This document shows, in pieces, positions 53,981-62,441 of a stretch of 64,000 nt of DNA. Origin of the DNA: Solimonas terrae (GTDB lineage: Bacteria > Pseudomonadota > Gammaproteobacteria > Nevskiales > Nevskiaceae); the NCBI RefSeq assembly GCF_011067135.1, contig NZ_JAAMOW010000012.1, positions 37,039-101,038 on the forward strand, given 5' to 3'. How positions within the stretch are numbered: position 1 is the first letter of the stretch; each line of letters begins with the position of its first letter. Made by a program: the position numbers and the translations under genes. Below the pieces are notes generated by a model. The model saw only the letters and a list, made by a program, of their open reading frames with translations. It was not told the origin of the DNA and ran no database searches.

Positions 53981-54580
53981 ATGAACATCGAGCAACCATA
54001 TATCGTAGGTCTCGGGGGCACGACACGTGCCGGCTCCTCCTCGGAAGTCGCTTTGCGCTATGCCCTGTCTGCAGCCGAGCGCGCGGGCGCCAGAACGCGG
54101 CTGCTCGCGGGCCCGGACATCGAGCTTCCGATGTATGCACCCGAACGCTCCGAGCGCTCGCCCGCCGCCGCTGCCGTGGTGGCAGAGCTGCGCGAATGCG
54201 ACGGGGTCATCGTCGCATCGCCGGGCTATCACGGCTCCATCTCCGGGCTCGTGAAGAACGCGCTTGATTACGTCGAAGATCTGCGTAGTGACCCGGCCCC
54301 ATACTTCGACGGACGAGCGGTCGGCTGCATCGCCTGCGCGTTCGGCTGGCAGGCGACAGGCAGCACCTTGGCCGCTCTGCGGTCGATTGTCCATGCGCTT
54401 CGCGGCTGGCCGACACCAATCGGTGTTGCGATTAACACGAGCGCGAAGATCTTTGACGTCGACGGGGTTTGCCTGGATGCCGGGATTTCAAAGCAGCTGG
54501 AATTGATGGCGACACAGGTCGTGGACTTCGCCCGGATGCGGGCGAATCACGCGTCATGCAGATCGGCGAATGCAGCCTAG
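53981..54580 (+). CDS. NADPH-dependent FMN reductase
   Basis: A 199-residue flavodoxin-like reductase: IVGLGGTTRAGSSSEVALRYAL (FMN phosphate loop) and VIVASPGYHGSISGLVKNALDYV, the FMN_red signature. Supplies reduced flavin, perhaps to flavin-dependent oxygenases of the pathway encoded outside the window. The ATG at 53981 is chosen since the fold begins directly there. Confidence 0.9.
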   Translation: MNIEQPYIVGLGGTTRAGSSSEVALRYALSAAERAGARTRLLAGPDIELPMYAPERSERSPAAAAVVAELRECDGVIVASPGYHGSISGLVKNALDYVEDLRSDPAPYFDGRAVGCIACAFGWQATGSTLAALRSIVHALRGWPTPIGVAINTSAKIFDVDGVCLDAGISKQLELMATQVVDFARMRANHASCRSANAA

Positions 54581-54648
54581 GCACCGCCTCTCGACATGCC
54601 TTACAGTCGCCCTCGTCGCCATCAGGCGATTGATTTGGCGAGGCGAAA

Positions 54649-55464
54649 TTGAAAAAAGGGGCAGGGAGAGCCGGGGCGACCGCCGCGGAGTCGGCCGTGG
54701 ATAAAGAGAATGCCAACGGCAACCGAGCGCCAGCGGTTTCGCGTGCCGCGGCCGCTCTTAGGCTGCTGGCCGGTGAGCGCGCTGGTCTTGGCGTGACCGA
54801 AATTGCTCGACGCATCGAGCTTGTGCCGAGCACATGCTTGCACGTCCTGCGAGCGCTCGTCGATGAGGGCCTGATCGCATTCGATCCGGTGACCAAGACG
54901 TACAGCACCGGCGTCGGACTGTTGACGCTGGTTCGCGAGGCAATGGCCTTGCGCGAGTTCCCCCGTCTCGTCCAGCCGGTGCTGGACCGTCTGGCCGCCG
55001 AGCATCAGGTAACGGCCGTTGCGGTGGAGCTCGATAGTCGTGAGCGCCTGGTCGTCGTGGCGACATCCCGCTCAAGTGGCATGGTAAGCCTGCATATCAA
55101 CGTTGGCAGTCGATTCCCGGCCTTGATCAGTGCCACGGGACGTTGTGTTGCCGCAATGCGCGATCTTGGCCGTGACGCTCTGAGGAAAAAGTTTGAAGCC
55201 TTGAATTGGGAAAAGGCCCCTCGATTTGAGGACTGGTGCGCCGAAATTGATCGCGTCAAAGTTGAGAAGGTGGCCGTCGATCGAGGCGGCTATATCCGCG
55301 GCGTCACCGTCGTGGCGGCACTACTGCCTCAGGGTGCGGATCGTGTCACACGCGGCATCGCTCTTGTCGGATTCGACCATCACATGGCGACGGAGCGCAC
55401 GATGCGTCAGATCAAGGACGATCTGCGCAACTCGGTCGAGGACCTCGCCGCGCAATTTCATTGA
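54649..55464 (+). CDS. IclR family transcriptional regulator
   Basis: A 271-residue IclR regulator. The winged HTH is about residues 28-90 (VSRAAAALRLLAGERAGLGVTEIARRIELVPSTCLHVLRALVDEGLI), and the C-terminal effector domain runs to the end (SSGMVSLHINVGSRFPALISATGR). The start is given as the TTG at 54649; a GTG (VDKENANG) 16 codons later is an alternative. IclR proteins often govern aromatic catabolism; the convergent minus-strand set 55511-59558 is the likely target. Confidence 0.92.
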   Translation: MKKGAGRAGATAAESAVDKENANGNRAPAVSRAAAALRLLAGERAGLGVTEIARRIELVPSTCLHVLRALVDEGLIAFDPVTKTYSTGVGLLTLVREAMALREFPRLVQPVLDRLAAEHQVTAVAVELDSRERLVVVATSRSSGMVSLHINVGSRFPALISATGRCVAAMRDLGRDALRKKFEALNWEKAPRFEDWCAEIDRVKVEKVAVDRGGYIRGVTVVAALLPQGADRVTRGIALVGFDHHMATERTMRQIKDDLRNSVEDLAAQFH

Positions 55465-55473
55465 TTGATGATG

Positions 55474-55499
55474 CCGGACGGCGGCATGTCGCCGTCCGG
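55474..55499. terminator. Hairpin between convergent IclR and CmcJ-type genes
   Basis: Perfect 10-bp stem CCGGACGGCG / CGCCGTCCGG with a 6-nt loop, between two convergent stop codons. No T-run, so bidirectional termination is probable but not certain. Confidence 0.55.
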
Positions 55500-55510
55500 A
55501 CATGACGGAA

Positions 55511-56368
55511 CTACAGCCAAAACGCGAAGAAGCGTGCTTCGATACTTTCACGAGGCGACGCATTCGGGTGCAGCGCGGTGTTGTCGAAGCCGGTGTGTAG
55601 CACCGTCTGGGTATCGTTGTAACGGCTGTCGTACCCTTTGAACACGAGCAACTCACTTTCTCGCATGTTCGAGAAGTAGTACCACCGCTGCGCCGGGTCA
55701 TAGAGCCCGAGGCGCGTTTCGACGGTGTGATCATCGGTCTCGAGGCTGGTGATGTTATCCATCACGACGTACTGCCCGGTTTTCGTGTGCCGGGCGTCGG
55801 CGAGCGTGAGTGGATAGTCATGCGGAGGCTCGGAGACGGCGCGCCAGGTTTGATACAGCGCCGCACGCTTGAAGCTCGGCACCTTGGTGTTCTCATCATC
55901 CTGAACCCACCGCACCCAATCGTGAAAGGTCTTCTCCGTGATATCCGCATGGGCAAAGCCAGCGGGCCGAGTAGTGGCGTCGCCATTCTCGCCAGGGGCT
56001 CGCTGCGAGAGGCGACACTGCAGGTAAATACGGTAGGGCAGCACCACATCAGCGCCCGAGAGTGACTTGATGAACGAGCCGACCTCCTCGTGATAGGTCG
56101 CGTCAAGCTTCTTCGGCTCGCGCAGATGGGTGACCGAGCTCTTGTGGTCGAACAGGGCAAAGCCCTGAACATCCAGGTCAAACTGGTCGCGAATCGGGCG
56201 CGCATCACGGATCGTGATCTCGTGCGATTCCAGCGGCATGTAGGTTTGCGACGGATCCAGAACGCTTGAGCGCGCTCGCGGGATGTTCTGACTGAAGTTG
56301 AGAGCAACGTTGACCGAAGGAAGAACGTGTTCGGTATCCGCGGCTCTCACGGCGGTTGAGGTGGGCAT
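55511..56368 (-). CDS. CmcJ/NvfI family oxidoreductase
   Basis: A 285-residue protein of the family that includes the cephamycin 7-alpha-methoxylase chain CmcJ and the fungal oxygenase NvfI. Recognisable parts are GFALFDHKSSVTHLREP, PAGFAHADITEKTF (His/Asp iron-ligand type pair), RWYYFSNMRESELLVFKGYDS and TGFDNTALHPNASPRESIEARFFAFW. Family members act as Fe(II)/2-oxoglutarate-type enzymes on small molecules. It probably hydroxylates or cleaves a pathway compound. Next to the cupin and the third amidohydrolase in one operon. Confidence 0.85.
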   Translation of the reverse strand: MPTSTAVRAADTEHVLPSVNVALNFSQNIPRARSSVLDPSQTYMPLESHEITIRDARPIRDQFDLDVQGFALFDHKSSVTHLREPKKLDATYHEEVGSFIKSLSGADVVLPYRIYLQCRLSQRAPGENGDATTRPAGFAHADITEKTFHDWVRWVQDDENTKVPSFKRAALYQTWRAVSEPPHDYPLTLADARHTKTGQYVVMDNITSLETDDHTVETRLGLYDPAQRWYYFSNMRESELLVFKGYDSRYNDTQTVLHTGFDNTALHPNASPRESIEARFFAFWL

Positions 56369-56398
56369 GGCTTCTTGCTCTGCAGGTCTTTGGACGGT

Positions 56399-56983
56399 TC
56401 AGGCCGGTGCCAGGGAGCGCATCTGAACGGCGGCAATTGCCTCCGGCGTCTCCCATTGGCTTTTCCAGCCCTCTGGCGGTGGGGCGATATGCCCGGCTGC
56501 GTTGTTGCGCAGCGCCATCTCGTAGACTGCCCTGCACCCGACGATGACGGACAGATCTGGACTTCCGTCGGGCTTCACGCCACACAGTCCGCCGAACAGG
56601 ATGGAGTACTGGAGAACGCTGTCTGGCCCGATGACGGCGCTGTGCGCGATCGATGCGCCTTCGCCAATGTAGTTGTTGGCGACAATCTTGCCGTACTCAT
56701 AGTCAAAGCTGCCGGACAGGATGAAGCCATAAGCCTCTCCAAGGTGGTAGTGCGGCTCGACCTTCATGCCGCCGGGCACGTCGAGGATCATCACGAACAT
56801 GTCGCGTTCCCAGTTGACAGTCATCAGTTTGAAGACCGGACCTTCCGCGCTGCCGATCAGATTGAAGGGCGACCAGGGAATCTTGTCGAACCGCGCGACG
56901 TGTGCGCCGTCGATGAAGTAGCCACTTTTGTCGATCGGCAGCGGCGTGATGTGGGCCAGGCGTTCTTTTTCGGAGAGGAACAT
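56399..56983 (-). CDS. Cupin-domain protein (2,4'-dihydroxyacetophenone dioxygenase-like)
   Basis: A 194-residue protein with a single cupin core: GGMKVEPHYHLGEAYGFILSGSFDYEYG, with HxH and E metal ligands. The pattern resembles cupins such as 2,4'-dihydroxyacetophenone dioxygenase and acetylacetone dioxygenase, which cleave C-C bonds with O2. The ATG at 56983 is chosen; a TTG at 56995 is an alternative. It lies between the CmcJ-type and amidohydrolase genes, so an oxygenolytic C-C cleavage in the same pathway is likely. Confidence 0.75.
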   Translation of the reverse strand: MFLSEKERLAHITPLPIDKSGYFIDGAHVARFDKIPWSPFNLIGSAEGPVFKLMTVNWERDMFVMILDVPGGMKVEPHYHLGEAYGFILSGSFDYEYGKIVANNYIGEGASIAHSAVIGPDSVLQYSILFGGLCGVKPDGSPDLSVIVGCRAVYEMALRNNAAGHIAPPPEGWKSQWETPEAIAAVQMRSLAPA

Positions 56984-57022
56984 AGGAGATCTCAAGAGAA
57001 TGTGGTGGGGCCGAAGGTTGGC

Positions 57023-58252
57023 TCAGTCCGGGAGCAGGGACCGGCCGTTCTCGATAAAGACCTTCTTCAGGGTTTCGTGGCTTTTGCCGTCGAGGTTGCG
57101 CACGAAGCTGCCCATGGGGTCTTTGCCGCCCTCGTGATGAGGGTAGTCGCTGGCGTAGCAGAACACTTCTTCGAAGCCATAGCGATCGATGTACTTGCCC
57201 ACCGGTTCGAAGTCGAAACAGGCCACACGAAGATTTCTGCGGATATAGTCAGACGGCCGCAGTTTCAGTTTCGTGTGCTGCTGGCCGGATGGAAACGGCG
57301 TGCTGCCATAGAACCGATCCATGTTTTCGGCGAGCGGGCCGACCCAGTGACCGGTGAACTCCGCGCACCCGAAGACGAGGTCGGGATGGCGATCGAATAC
57401 GCCGCCCAGAACCATCGTCATGACATAGTTCTGAATCTGCAGATGGATGTTGGACAATGTCCACGGGTCGAGCGAGAACTCGGCGCCAAGCATCCAGCCC
57501 TGGAAGGCAGGAGCATTGCGCCATTCCATGGTGGCGAACAGCTTCTCGCTGATGGAGATGTGTCCTAACACTGGACATTTCGCCTTCGACAGCAGATCCC
57601 AAAGCGGACCGAGGCGTGGGCTGGCTGGCGAGACGCCACCCGGCGGCTCATCTGTCGCCAGCATGAACAGCCGGACGCCCTTATCAACGAGCTTCTTGGC
57701 CTTTTCGTACATCAGCTCCGGCGTCTCGGCAATCAGCAACGCCGTCGGACGTACGCGATCCTGTTCACGCGAAACGCGTGCGCACCAGTCGTTGTAGAGG
57801 TCCATCAGGCGATGGGCATAGGCCTTGCGATCGCCAGTGATATTTCTGAAGACCTTGCTGTCGTCGGCCTTGTTGTATAGCGCGTGGGCGTAGATTGCGG
57901 CGATCCCGGGGTACATGATCTGCCGGTACACACCCGTGTAGTCCATGACCTCGATGCGACGCTTGATGTCATAGGAGCCCGGTGCCTTCTCCATCTTCCA
58001 CTTCCAGACGGTCTCGTCGTTGATTTCGGCGGAGTCGCCTTCGAGGTCGGGGTTCTGGATGATCGCTACGCCATCCTTGCCTGCCTGCAGCAGCGCATCC
58101 GCGAGCGGCTTGATCTCATCGCCGAAAGTGTCCGCCCACCGCTTGATCGGCATGGCCTCATGCCCGTCGGTGTCATTGATTTGCCCAGCGAATTCGGCGA
58201 TTGCGTCAGGGAGCTTCCATTTCGCGGAAGCGGTCGTTTGTGACTGTGCCAT
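57023..58252 (-). CDS. Amidohydrolase family 2 protein (ACMSD-like), paralogue 3
   Basis: A 409-residue paralogue, more diverged than the other two: NDTDGHEAMPI, RQIMYPGIAAIYAH, YNDWCARVSREQDRVRP, DEPPGGVSP, VLGHISISEKLF, FSLDPWTLSNIHLQIQNYV and YASDYPHHEGGKDP. The ATG at 58252 has GAGGAG upstream. It is the only copy without an SDR gene behind it; instead a cupin and a CmcJ-type oxygenase follow. A palindrome upstream may be the operator of the IclR regulator. Confidence 0.85.
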   Translation of the reverse strand: MAQSQTTASAKWKLPDAIAEFAGQINDTDGHEAMPIKRWADTFGDEIKPLADALLQAGKDGVAIIQNPDLEGDSAEINDETVWKWKMEKAPGSYDIKRRIEVMDYTGVYRQIMYPGIAAIYAHALYNKADDSKVFRNITGDRKAYAHRLMDLYNDWCARVSREQDRVRPTALLIAETPELMYEKAKKLVDKGVRLFMLATDEPPGGVSPASPRLGPLWDLLSKAKCPVLGHISISEKLFATMEWRNAPAFQGWMLGAEFSLDPWTLSNIHLQIQNYVMTMVLGGVFDRHPDLVFGCAEFTGHWVGPLAENMDRFYGSTPFPSGQQHTKLKLRPSDYIRRNLRVACFDFEPVGKYIDRYGFEEVFCYASDYPHHEGGKDPMGSFVRNLDGKSHETLKKVFIENGRSLLPD

Positions 58253-58285
58253 CTCGTGCTCCTCGATGTGCCTGCATCATGATTC

Positions 58286-58314
58286 GCTTTATAGAATTAT
58301 CATTTCTTTAAAGC
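58286..58314. promoter_or_regulatory. Inverted repeat upstream of amidohydrolase 3
   Basis: GCTTTATAGAA, 7-nt spacer, TTCTTTAAAGC: 10 of 11 arm positions pair. It is 33 nt before the start codon and AT-rich. A site of this size and symmetry fits an IclR-type regulator. Confidence 0.55.
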
Positions 58315-58395
58315 AATACGAGGATGAGCCGAAGCCCTGCCTTTGTCAACAGCTTCCACACGTGTCGATTGATGTTTCGGCGTGGGGCGGCGACG

Positions 58396-59115
58396 TCAAT
58401 CGTCGTCGCCGATCGGGCCCGTCAACGAGGCTCGCTGTGACAACTCCAGCCAATTGCCATCCATGTCACGAACGAATGCATATCGCGCCGTGTCCCCCAA
58501 GCGTTTGGGCGGTATTCCTTCGCGTACTCCGCGTGAGAGCAGCGTGGTGTACAAGTTGCGCACATCAAAGACGGGAAGCGTCACGAAGCGCAGTCCTGGG
58601 CCCTGCAGCGGGGCGTCACGCGATATAGCCCGATCTTCGCGCAGCAACAGGCGATTGGCGCCGATTCGAATCGATGCTACGCCGTCGACGTGCTCAACGG
58701 GCAGGCCGATGAGGTCGCGGAAGAATCGCTCGCTTGCCAAAGCGTTGGTGACGTGGAGCCAGAGCCCAATGCTATCGACGCCGTAGGTGCCTGGCGGCAC
58801 GATCAAGAGGCGGTTCCCATCGGGGTCCGTGTGGAAGGCGATCTGACCGCAGCCCGGCTTGGAGATCACCAGTTCACGCAGGCCGCCGGCGGGATTTTCG
58901 GGAAGCTGCGCCTCCATGTGTCCCAGCTTGACGAAAGTGTGCTCGAGCCTGTGACGATACTGGGTGTATCCCTCGCGAATCTGCTGCGTCTCTTCCAGGC
59001 GTGCGCCGGCGACATCACGCCAAAAGGCCAGCATGGGCGCGATCCGGTTTGTGAAGAGCGCGATGTCGAATGCGGGCTTCGACAATTGCAATGGGGGTGC
59101 AAGACTCACCGCCAT
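58396..59115 (-). CDS. VOC family protein, two-domain (extradiol-dioxygenase-like fold)
   Basis: A 239-residue protein with two VOC modules: FDIALFTNRIAPMLAFWRDVAGA, then GVDSIGLWLHVTNALASERFFRDLIGLPVEHVDG, and the end VRDMDGNWLELSQ. Metal-ligand positions are partly replaced (the first module has no clear His), so it may be a lyase, epimerase or binding protein. It overlaps the NTF2-like gene by 10 nt, so they are cotranscribed. Confidence 0.82.
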   Translation of the reverse strand: MAVSLAPPLQLSKPAFDIALFTNRIAPMLAFWRDVAGARLEETQQIREGYTQYRHRLEHTFVKLGHMEAQLPENPAGGLRELVISKPGCGQIAFHTDPDGNRLLIVPPGTYGVDSIGLWLHVTNALASERFFRDLIGLPVEHVDGVASIRIGANRLLLREDRAISRDAPLQGPGLRFVTLPVFDVRNLYTTLLSRGVREGIPPKRLGDTARYAFVRDMDGNWLELSQRASLTGPIGDDD

Positions 59116-59558
59116 TCCTCCTCGATCTGAAGGCGAGTCACACGGCTCTTCCGAATCTTCCAGCGCCCTTCGCGCTTTTCGTATTCCTCATGGTAATGAC
59201 CCCAGCCGCGAAACACGCAGGCGGGTAGCTTGACCACATCGTGCATGGCCCAGATGCCTGTCGCCGTCTCTGGGCCCGTGATGACAATTTCACTGGAATA
59301 GAGGTGGTGAACGGTGAGGCTATCGGCCAACATGACCGAGAAGGCCTGCAGGAACATCTCAAGCCCCTGAATCCCGCCACTGGTCGGCGCGTCTGGGCTG
59401 CTTCGCGGCATGCCTTCAATGTAGGCCTCGAAGTCATCAGTCAGAAGGTCTCGAAAGCCCTCCCAGTTCTTCGTGTCGCCATACCGCACATAACGGGCCT
59501 TCACCCGGCGAATGGCTTCTATGTCTTGCAGATCGGCTGCGGATGGCACGGTCGACAT
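59106..59558 (-). CDS. NTF2-like (SnoaL/limonene-1,2-epoxide-hydrolase-like fold) protein
   Basis: A 150-residue protein: IEAIRRVKARYVRYGDTKNWEGFRDLLTDDFEAY at the N-terminus and the end HYHEEYEKREGRWKIRKSRVTRLQIE. This is the SnoaL_4/NTF2-like type common in polyketide, steroid and aromatic degradation genes, acting as isomerases, hydratases or small-molecule binding subunits. The ATG at 59558 has GGAGA upstream with good spacing, so it is preferred to the GTG at 59594. First gene of the minus-strand operon. Confidence 0.88.
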   Translation of the reverse strand: MSTVPSAADLQDIEAIRRVKARYVRYGDTKNWEGFRDLLTDDFEAYIEGMPRSSPDAPTSGGIQGLEMFLQAFSVMLADSLTVHHLYSSEIVITGPETATGIWAMHDVVKLPACVFRGWGHYHEEYEKREGRWKIRKSRVTRLQIEEEWR

Positions 59559-59594
59559 CGGTTCTCCAAAGTAAGTGTCTGCGAGGGTGCTCAC

Positions 59595-59914
59595 TGCAGG
59601 GGCCCGGCGAAGGCATGAAAGCTATCAGCCGTTCGAGATTGAAGTCCTGGCTCCGGCATTTGTCGTTGTTAGTATGAAATTAATATTGCATATTGACAAT
59701 GACTCAGCTTATCTGGTCTCATTCGACTGGTCGATCGAGCATTGCCTTTGTGAAGTGTCTCGGCCGCTCGCTGGGGGCGCGATGCAGCAGTGAATCTCCT
59801 GGCGCGAGGCGGCAACCTCGTCACCGTGCAAGCGATCGGCAGCTCTGCGGCGCCCAGGCCTTTCAGGCCACTGTAGGGGCGCTCGCGATAAAGACTAAAG
59901 AGGAGAGAGTGGAC
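59595..59914. promoter_or_regulatory. Divergent promoter region before the TonB receptor gene
   Basis: 320 bp without a gene. It contains an AT-rich block (59670-59700) with the palindrome AATAT-TGC-ATATT at 59682-59694, akin to the one at 41761. The receptor's ribosome-binding site AGGAGAGAG ends 6 nt before its ATG. I see no riboswitch. Confidence 0.45.
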
Positions 59915-62416
59915 ATGCAGAAGGCGGCAATGAAGAAGGCGATTGCGAGCGCTTTTCTGTCGATCGTGGGGGTCGTGGGCGTCGCACACGCGCAGGATGA
60001 TGCGGCGGCGGAGGCGACAACCCCGGCGGATTCCAACGGCGCCGATGGTTTGAATGGGGGCGCATCAGCGCCTGTATCTGATCCGACCAGCGGTGCCGAC
60101 CCCAAGGACGCCACATCGCCGGACGCCGCCGCAGGTTCTTCGCAAGATGCCCAGTCGTCGGCAGATCTGCCGACGATTCCGGTCAACACGACGGAGGACA
60201 AATCAGTTCCGACCGGCGACTCGGCGGTCCACAATCGTGTCATTGAAGAAATCGTCGTAACAGCACAGAAGAGAGAGGAGAACATTCAGGATGTTCCCAT
60301 CTCGATACAAGCCTTCAGTGCGGAAGCGTTGGACGCGCGTGGCGTGCAGGACACCTCCCAGCTCGCACAGAGCGTTCCTAGCCTGCAGTTCATCAATGCC
60401 GCGGGCTTCCAGCTGATCTTCATGCGAGGGATCGGCACCGACAATCCCATCCCATCTGCCGATCGGAGTATCGCGACGTATATTGATGGCATCTATTTGC
60501 CAGTCGGCCAGTCCGTCGTGCAGGGCATCAGCACGGTCGAACGTGTGGAAGTTCTCAAGGGACCTCAGGGCACGCTGTTTGGGCGAAACGCTACCGGCGG
60601 CGCAATTAACATTATTACAGCCGACCCCGGTAACCAGTTTACCGGCGAGGTTTCGAGTGAAGTCGGTAACTACAACGATCATCAGCTGAAGGCGAATGTC
60701 ACGATCCCGGTTGCGGATTGGCTCTCATTCAGTCTGTCCGGCTCGTATTCGAAGATCGACAGCTTCTATACGAACATCAACTACGAAGAGCAGCCAGAGA
60801 CCAATCGCGCTGCGCGACTGAAGGTGCACCTCCAACCATTCGATGATCTGTCGGTCAATCTGACCGCATTTCACTCGGACTATACGGGCGCCTCCGCGGA
60901 GATTGCCGAGAACACCAATCCGAGCCCGCTCGGACGTCTGCTCCTGATCAGCCCGCAACCAGACGATTACGTGGCAGAAAGCGACTTCAAGGTCCAGGGA
61001 CAGTCCAATCAGAACTTCTACTACGGAACAGCGGCGTATAACACCCCGTGGTTCGACATCAAGTTCCTCGGCAGCGATATCCAGGCGCGGACGCCGTATA
61101 CGAGCTACGACTTCGACGGCTCGTCGCGCCCGTACGTAGGCTTTGATGGGAGTCACGAGTTTACCGATCAAAAGACCGGTGAACTGCAACTGGTGTCGAA
61201 CGCCGATAGCTGGCTCTCGGACAAACTGAAGTGGACGGTCGGCCTGTACTATCTGGAGTCGAAGATCGGCCTGCATCCGGCGCATATCCATGTTGCTCCG
61301 GACGTGATCAACGCATTCACGGGGATCGACACCTCCGGCATCAACGACCTTTTGAGCGCGCTCGGTCTTGAGAACACGCCGTTCGGGCCAGAGGGCGTGA
61401 ATCTGTCGTTCTTCGGCACCCTGGGAACCAAGAGCTATTCGGGCTACGCGCAAGCAACGTATTCGTTTACCGACTGGCTCGATCTCACGCTCGGCGGTCG
61501 CGATCAGCACGAAAAGCGCTACCTCATCGAGTCCCACACGGACCTGACGAACCTCAACAACTCCGGTTCAACCAGACTGCTGTCCTTCCCGCTGGATAGC
61601 GCGACCGCGAGCAATTTTTCGCCGAAGGCCGTTCTGGGCTTCCACCCGGCGGACAACTCGCTGATCTATCTTTCGTACGCAACAGGATTCAAGAGCGGAA
61701 CGTACAACATCGTCAACATCTACCGCGCACCGAACTACATCGTTCCCGAGAAGATCACGACCTACGAGCTCGGAACCAAGACGGATTTTCTGGGTGGGCG
61801 CCTGCGCCTCAATGGCGCATTGTTCTGGAACGACATCAAGAACCTGCAGACCGCCTACATCTCGTTACTTGCCGGTGGCACCTTGCGCTTCCAGACCGCT
61901 GGCGCGGCTCGCACGCGCGGGGCGGAGTTTGATGGAACCTTCTTGCCGTTCCCGCACTGGAATCCCGGTCTGGCGCTGACAGCAAACGGTGCCTATGTCG
62001 ATGCAAAGTACACCGACTTCAAGCACGCCAGCGGCTACAACAAGGAGGGCCTGTTCCTCTCCGGGGTGTTCGACTTCAGCGGAAATCACATGGTCTACGC
62101 GCCGAAGCTGTCGGGCAGCCTGGGTGTCGTGCAGACCATCGAGGTTCCAACCGGAAATTTCGAAGTCGCGCTCGACGAATACTACAACGGCGGATTTTAT
62201 GCGGACTCTCCGAATCTGATTCACGAGCATGCGTACAGCGTTTTGAATGCGCGGCTCAGCTACTTTCACCTGCCGTGGGATATGAGGGCTACGGTCTTCG
62301 GACGTAACGTCCTTGATCGTCGGTATCACATGCAGCGTTTCCAAAACGACTTCGGCGTGATGAATGCGTTGGCGCCGCCACGCACATACGGTCTGATGCT
62401 TGACTGGAATTTCTGA
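59915..62416 (+). CDS. TonB-dependent receptor
   Basis: An 833-residue outer-membrane receptor. Signal peptide MQKAAMKKAIASAFLSIVGV ending AHA, then a low-complexity Asp/Ala/Ser stretch of about 90 residues, the TonB box EEIVVTAQKR, and the plug (VPISIQAFSAEALDARGV ... SVPSLQFINAAGFQLIFMRGIG ... RVEVLKGPQGTLFGRNATGGAINIITADP) with the GRNATGG loop. The barrel ends FNLDWNF-like (GLMLDWNF). The position beside the degradation genes suggests it imports their substrate; sequences of this type take aromatic or terpenoid compounds as well as siderophores. Confidence 0.93.
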   Translation: MQKAAMKKAIASAFLSIVGVVGVAHAQDDAAAEATTPADSNGADGLNGGASAPVSDPTSGADPKDATSPDAAAGSSQDAQSSADLPTIPVNTTEDKSVPTGDSAVHNRVIEEIVVTAQKREENIQDVPISIQAFSAEALDARGVQDTSQLAQSVPSLQFINAAGFQLIFMRGIGTDNPIPSADRSIATYIDGIYLPVGQSVVQGISTVERVEVLKGPQGTLFGRNATGGAINIITADPGNQFTGEVSSEVGNYNDHQLKANVTIPVADWLSFSLSGSYSKIDSFYTNINYEEQPETNRAARLKVHLQPFDDLSVNLTAFHSDYTGASAEIAENTNPSPLGRLLLISPQPDDYVAESDFKVQGQSNQNFYYGTAAYNTPWFDIKFLGSDIQARTPYTSYDFDGSSRPYVGFDGSHEFTDQKTGELQLVSNADSWLSDKLKWTVGLYYLESKIGLHPAHIHVAPDVINAFTGIDTSGINDLLSALGLENTPFGPEGVNLSFFGTLGTKSYSGYAQATYSFTDWLDLTLGGRDQHEKRYLIESHTDLTNLNNSGSTRLLSFPLDSATASNFSPKAVLGFHPADNSLIYLSYATGFKSGTYNIVNIYRAPNYIVPEKITTYELGTKTDFLGGRLRLNGALFWNDIKNLQTAYISLLAGGTLRFQTAGAARTRGAEFDGTFLPFPHWNPGLALTANGAYVDAKYTDFKHASGYNKEGLFLSGVFDFSGNHMVYAPKLSGSLGVVQTIEVPTGNFEVALDEYYNGGFYADSPNLIHEHAYSVLNARLSYFHLPWDMRATVFGRNVLDRRYHMQRFQNDFGVMNALAPPRTYGLMLDWNF

Positions 62417-62441
62417 GCTCAAGATCACACGGAGATCGATC

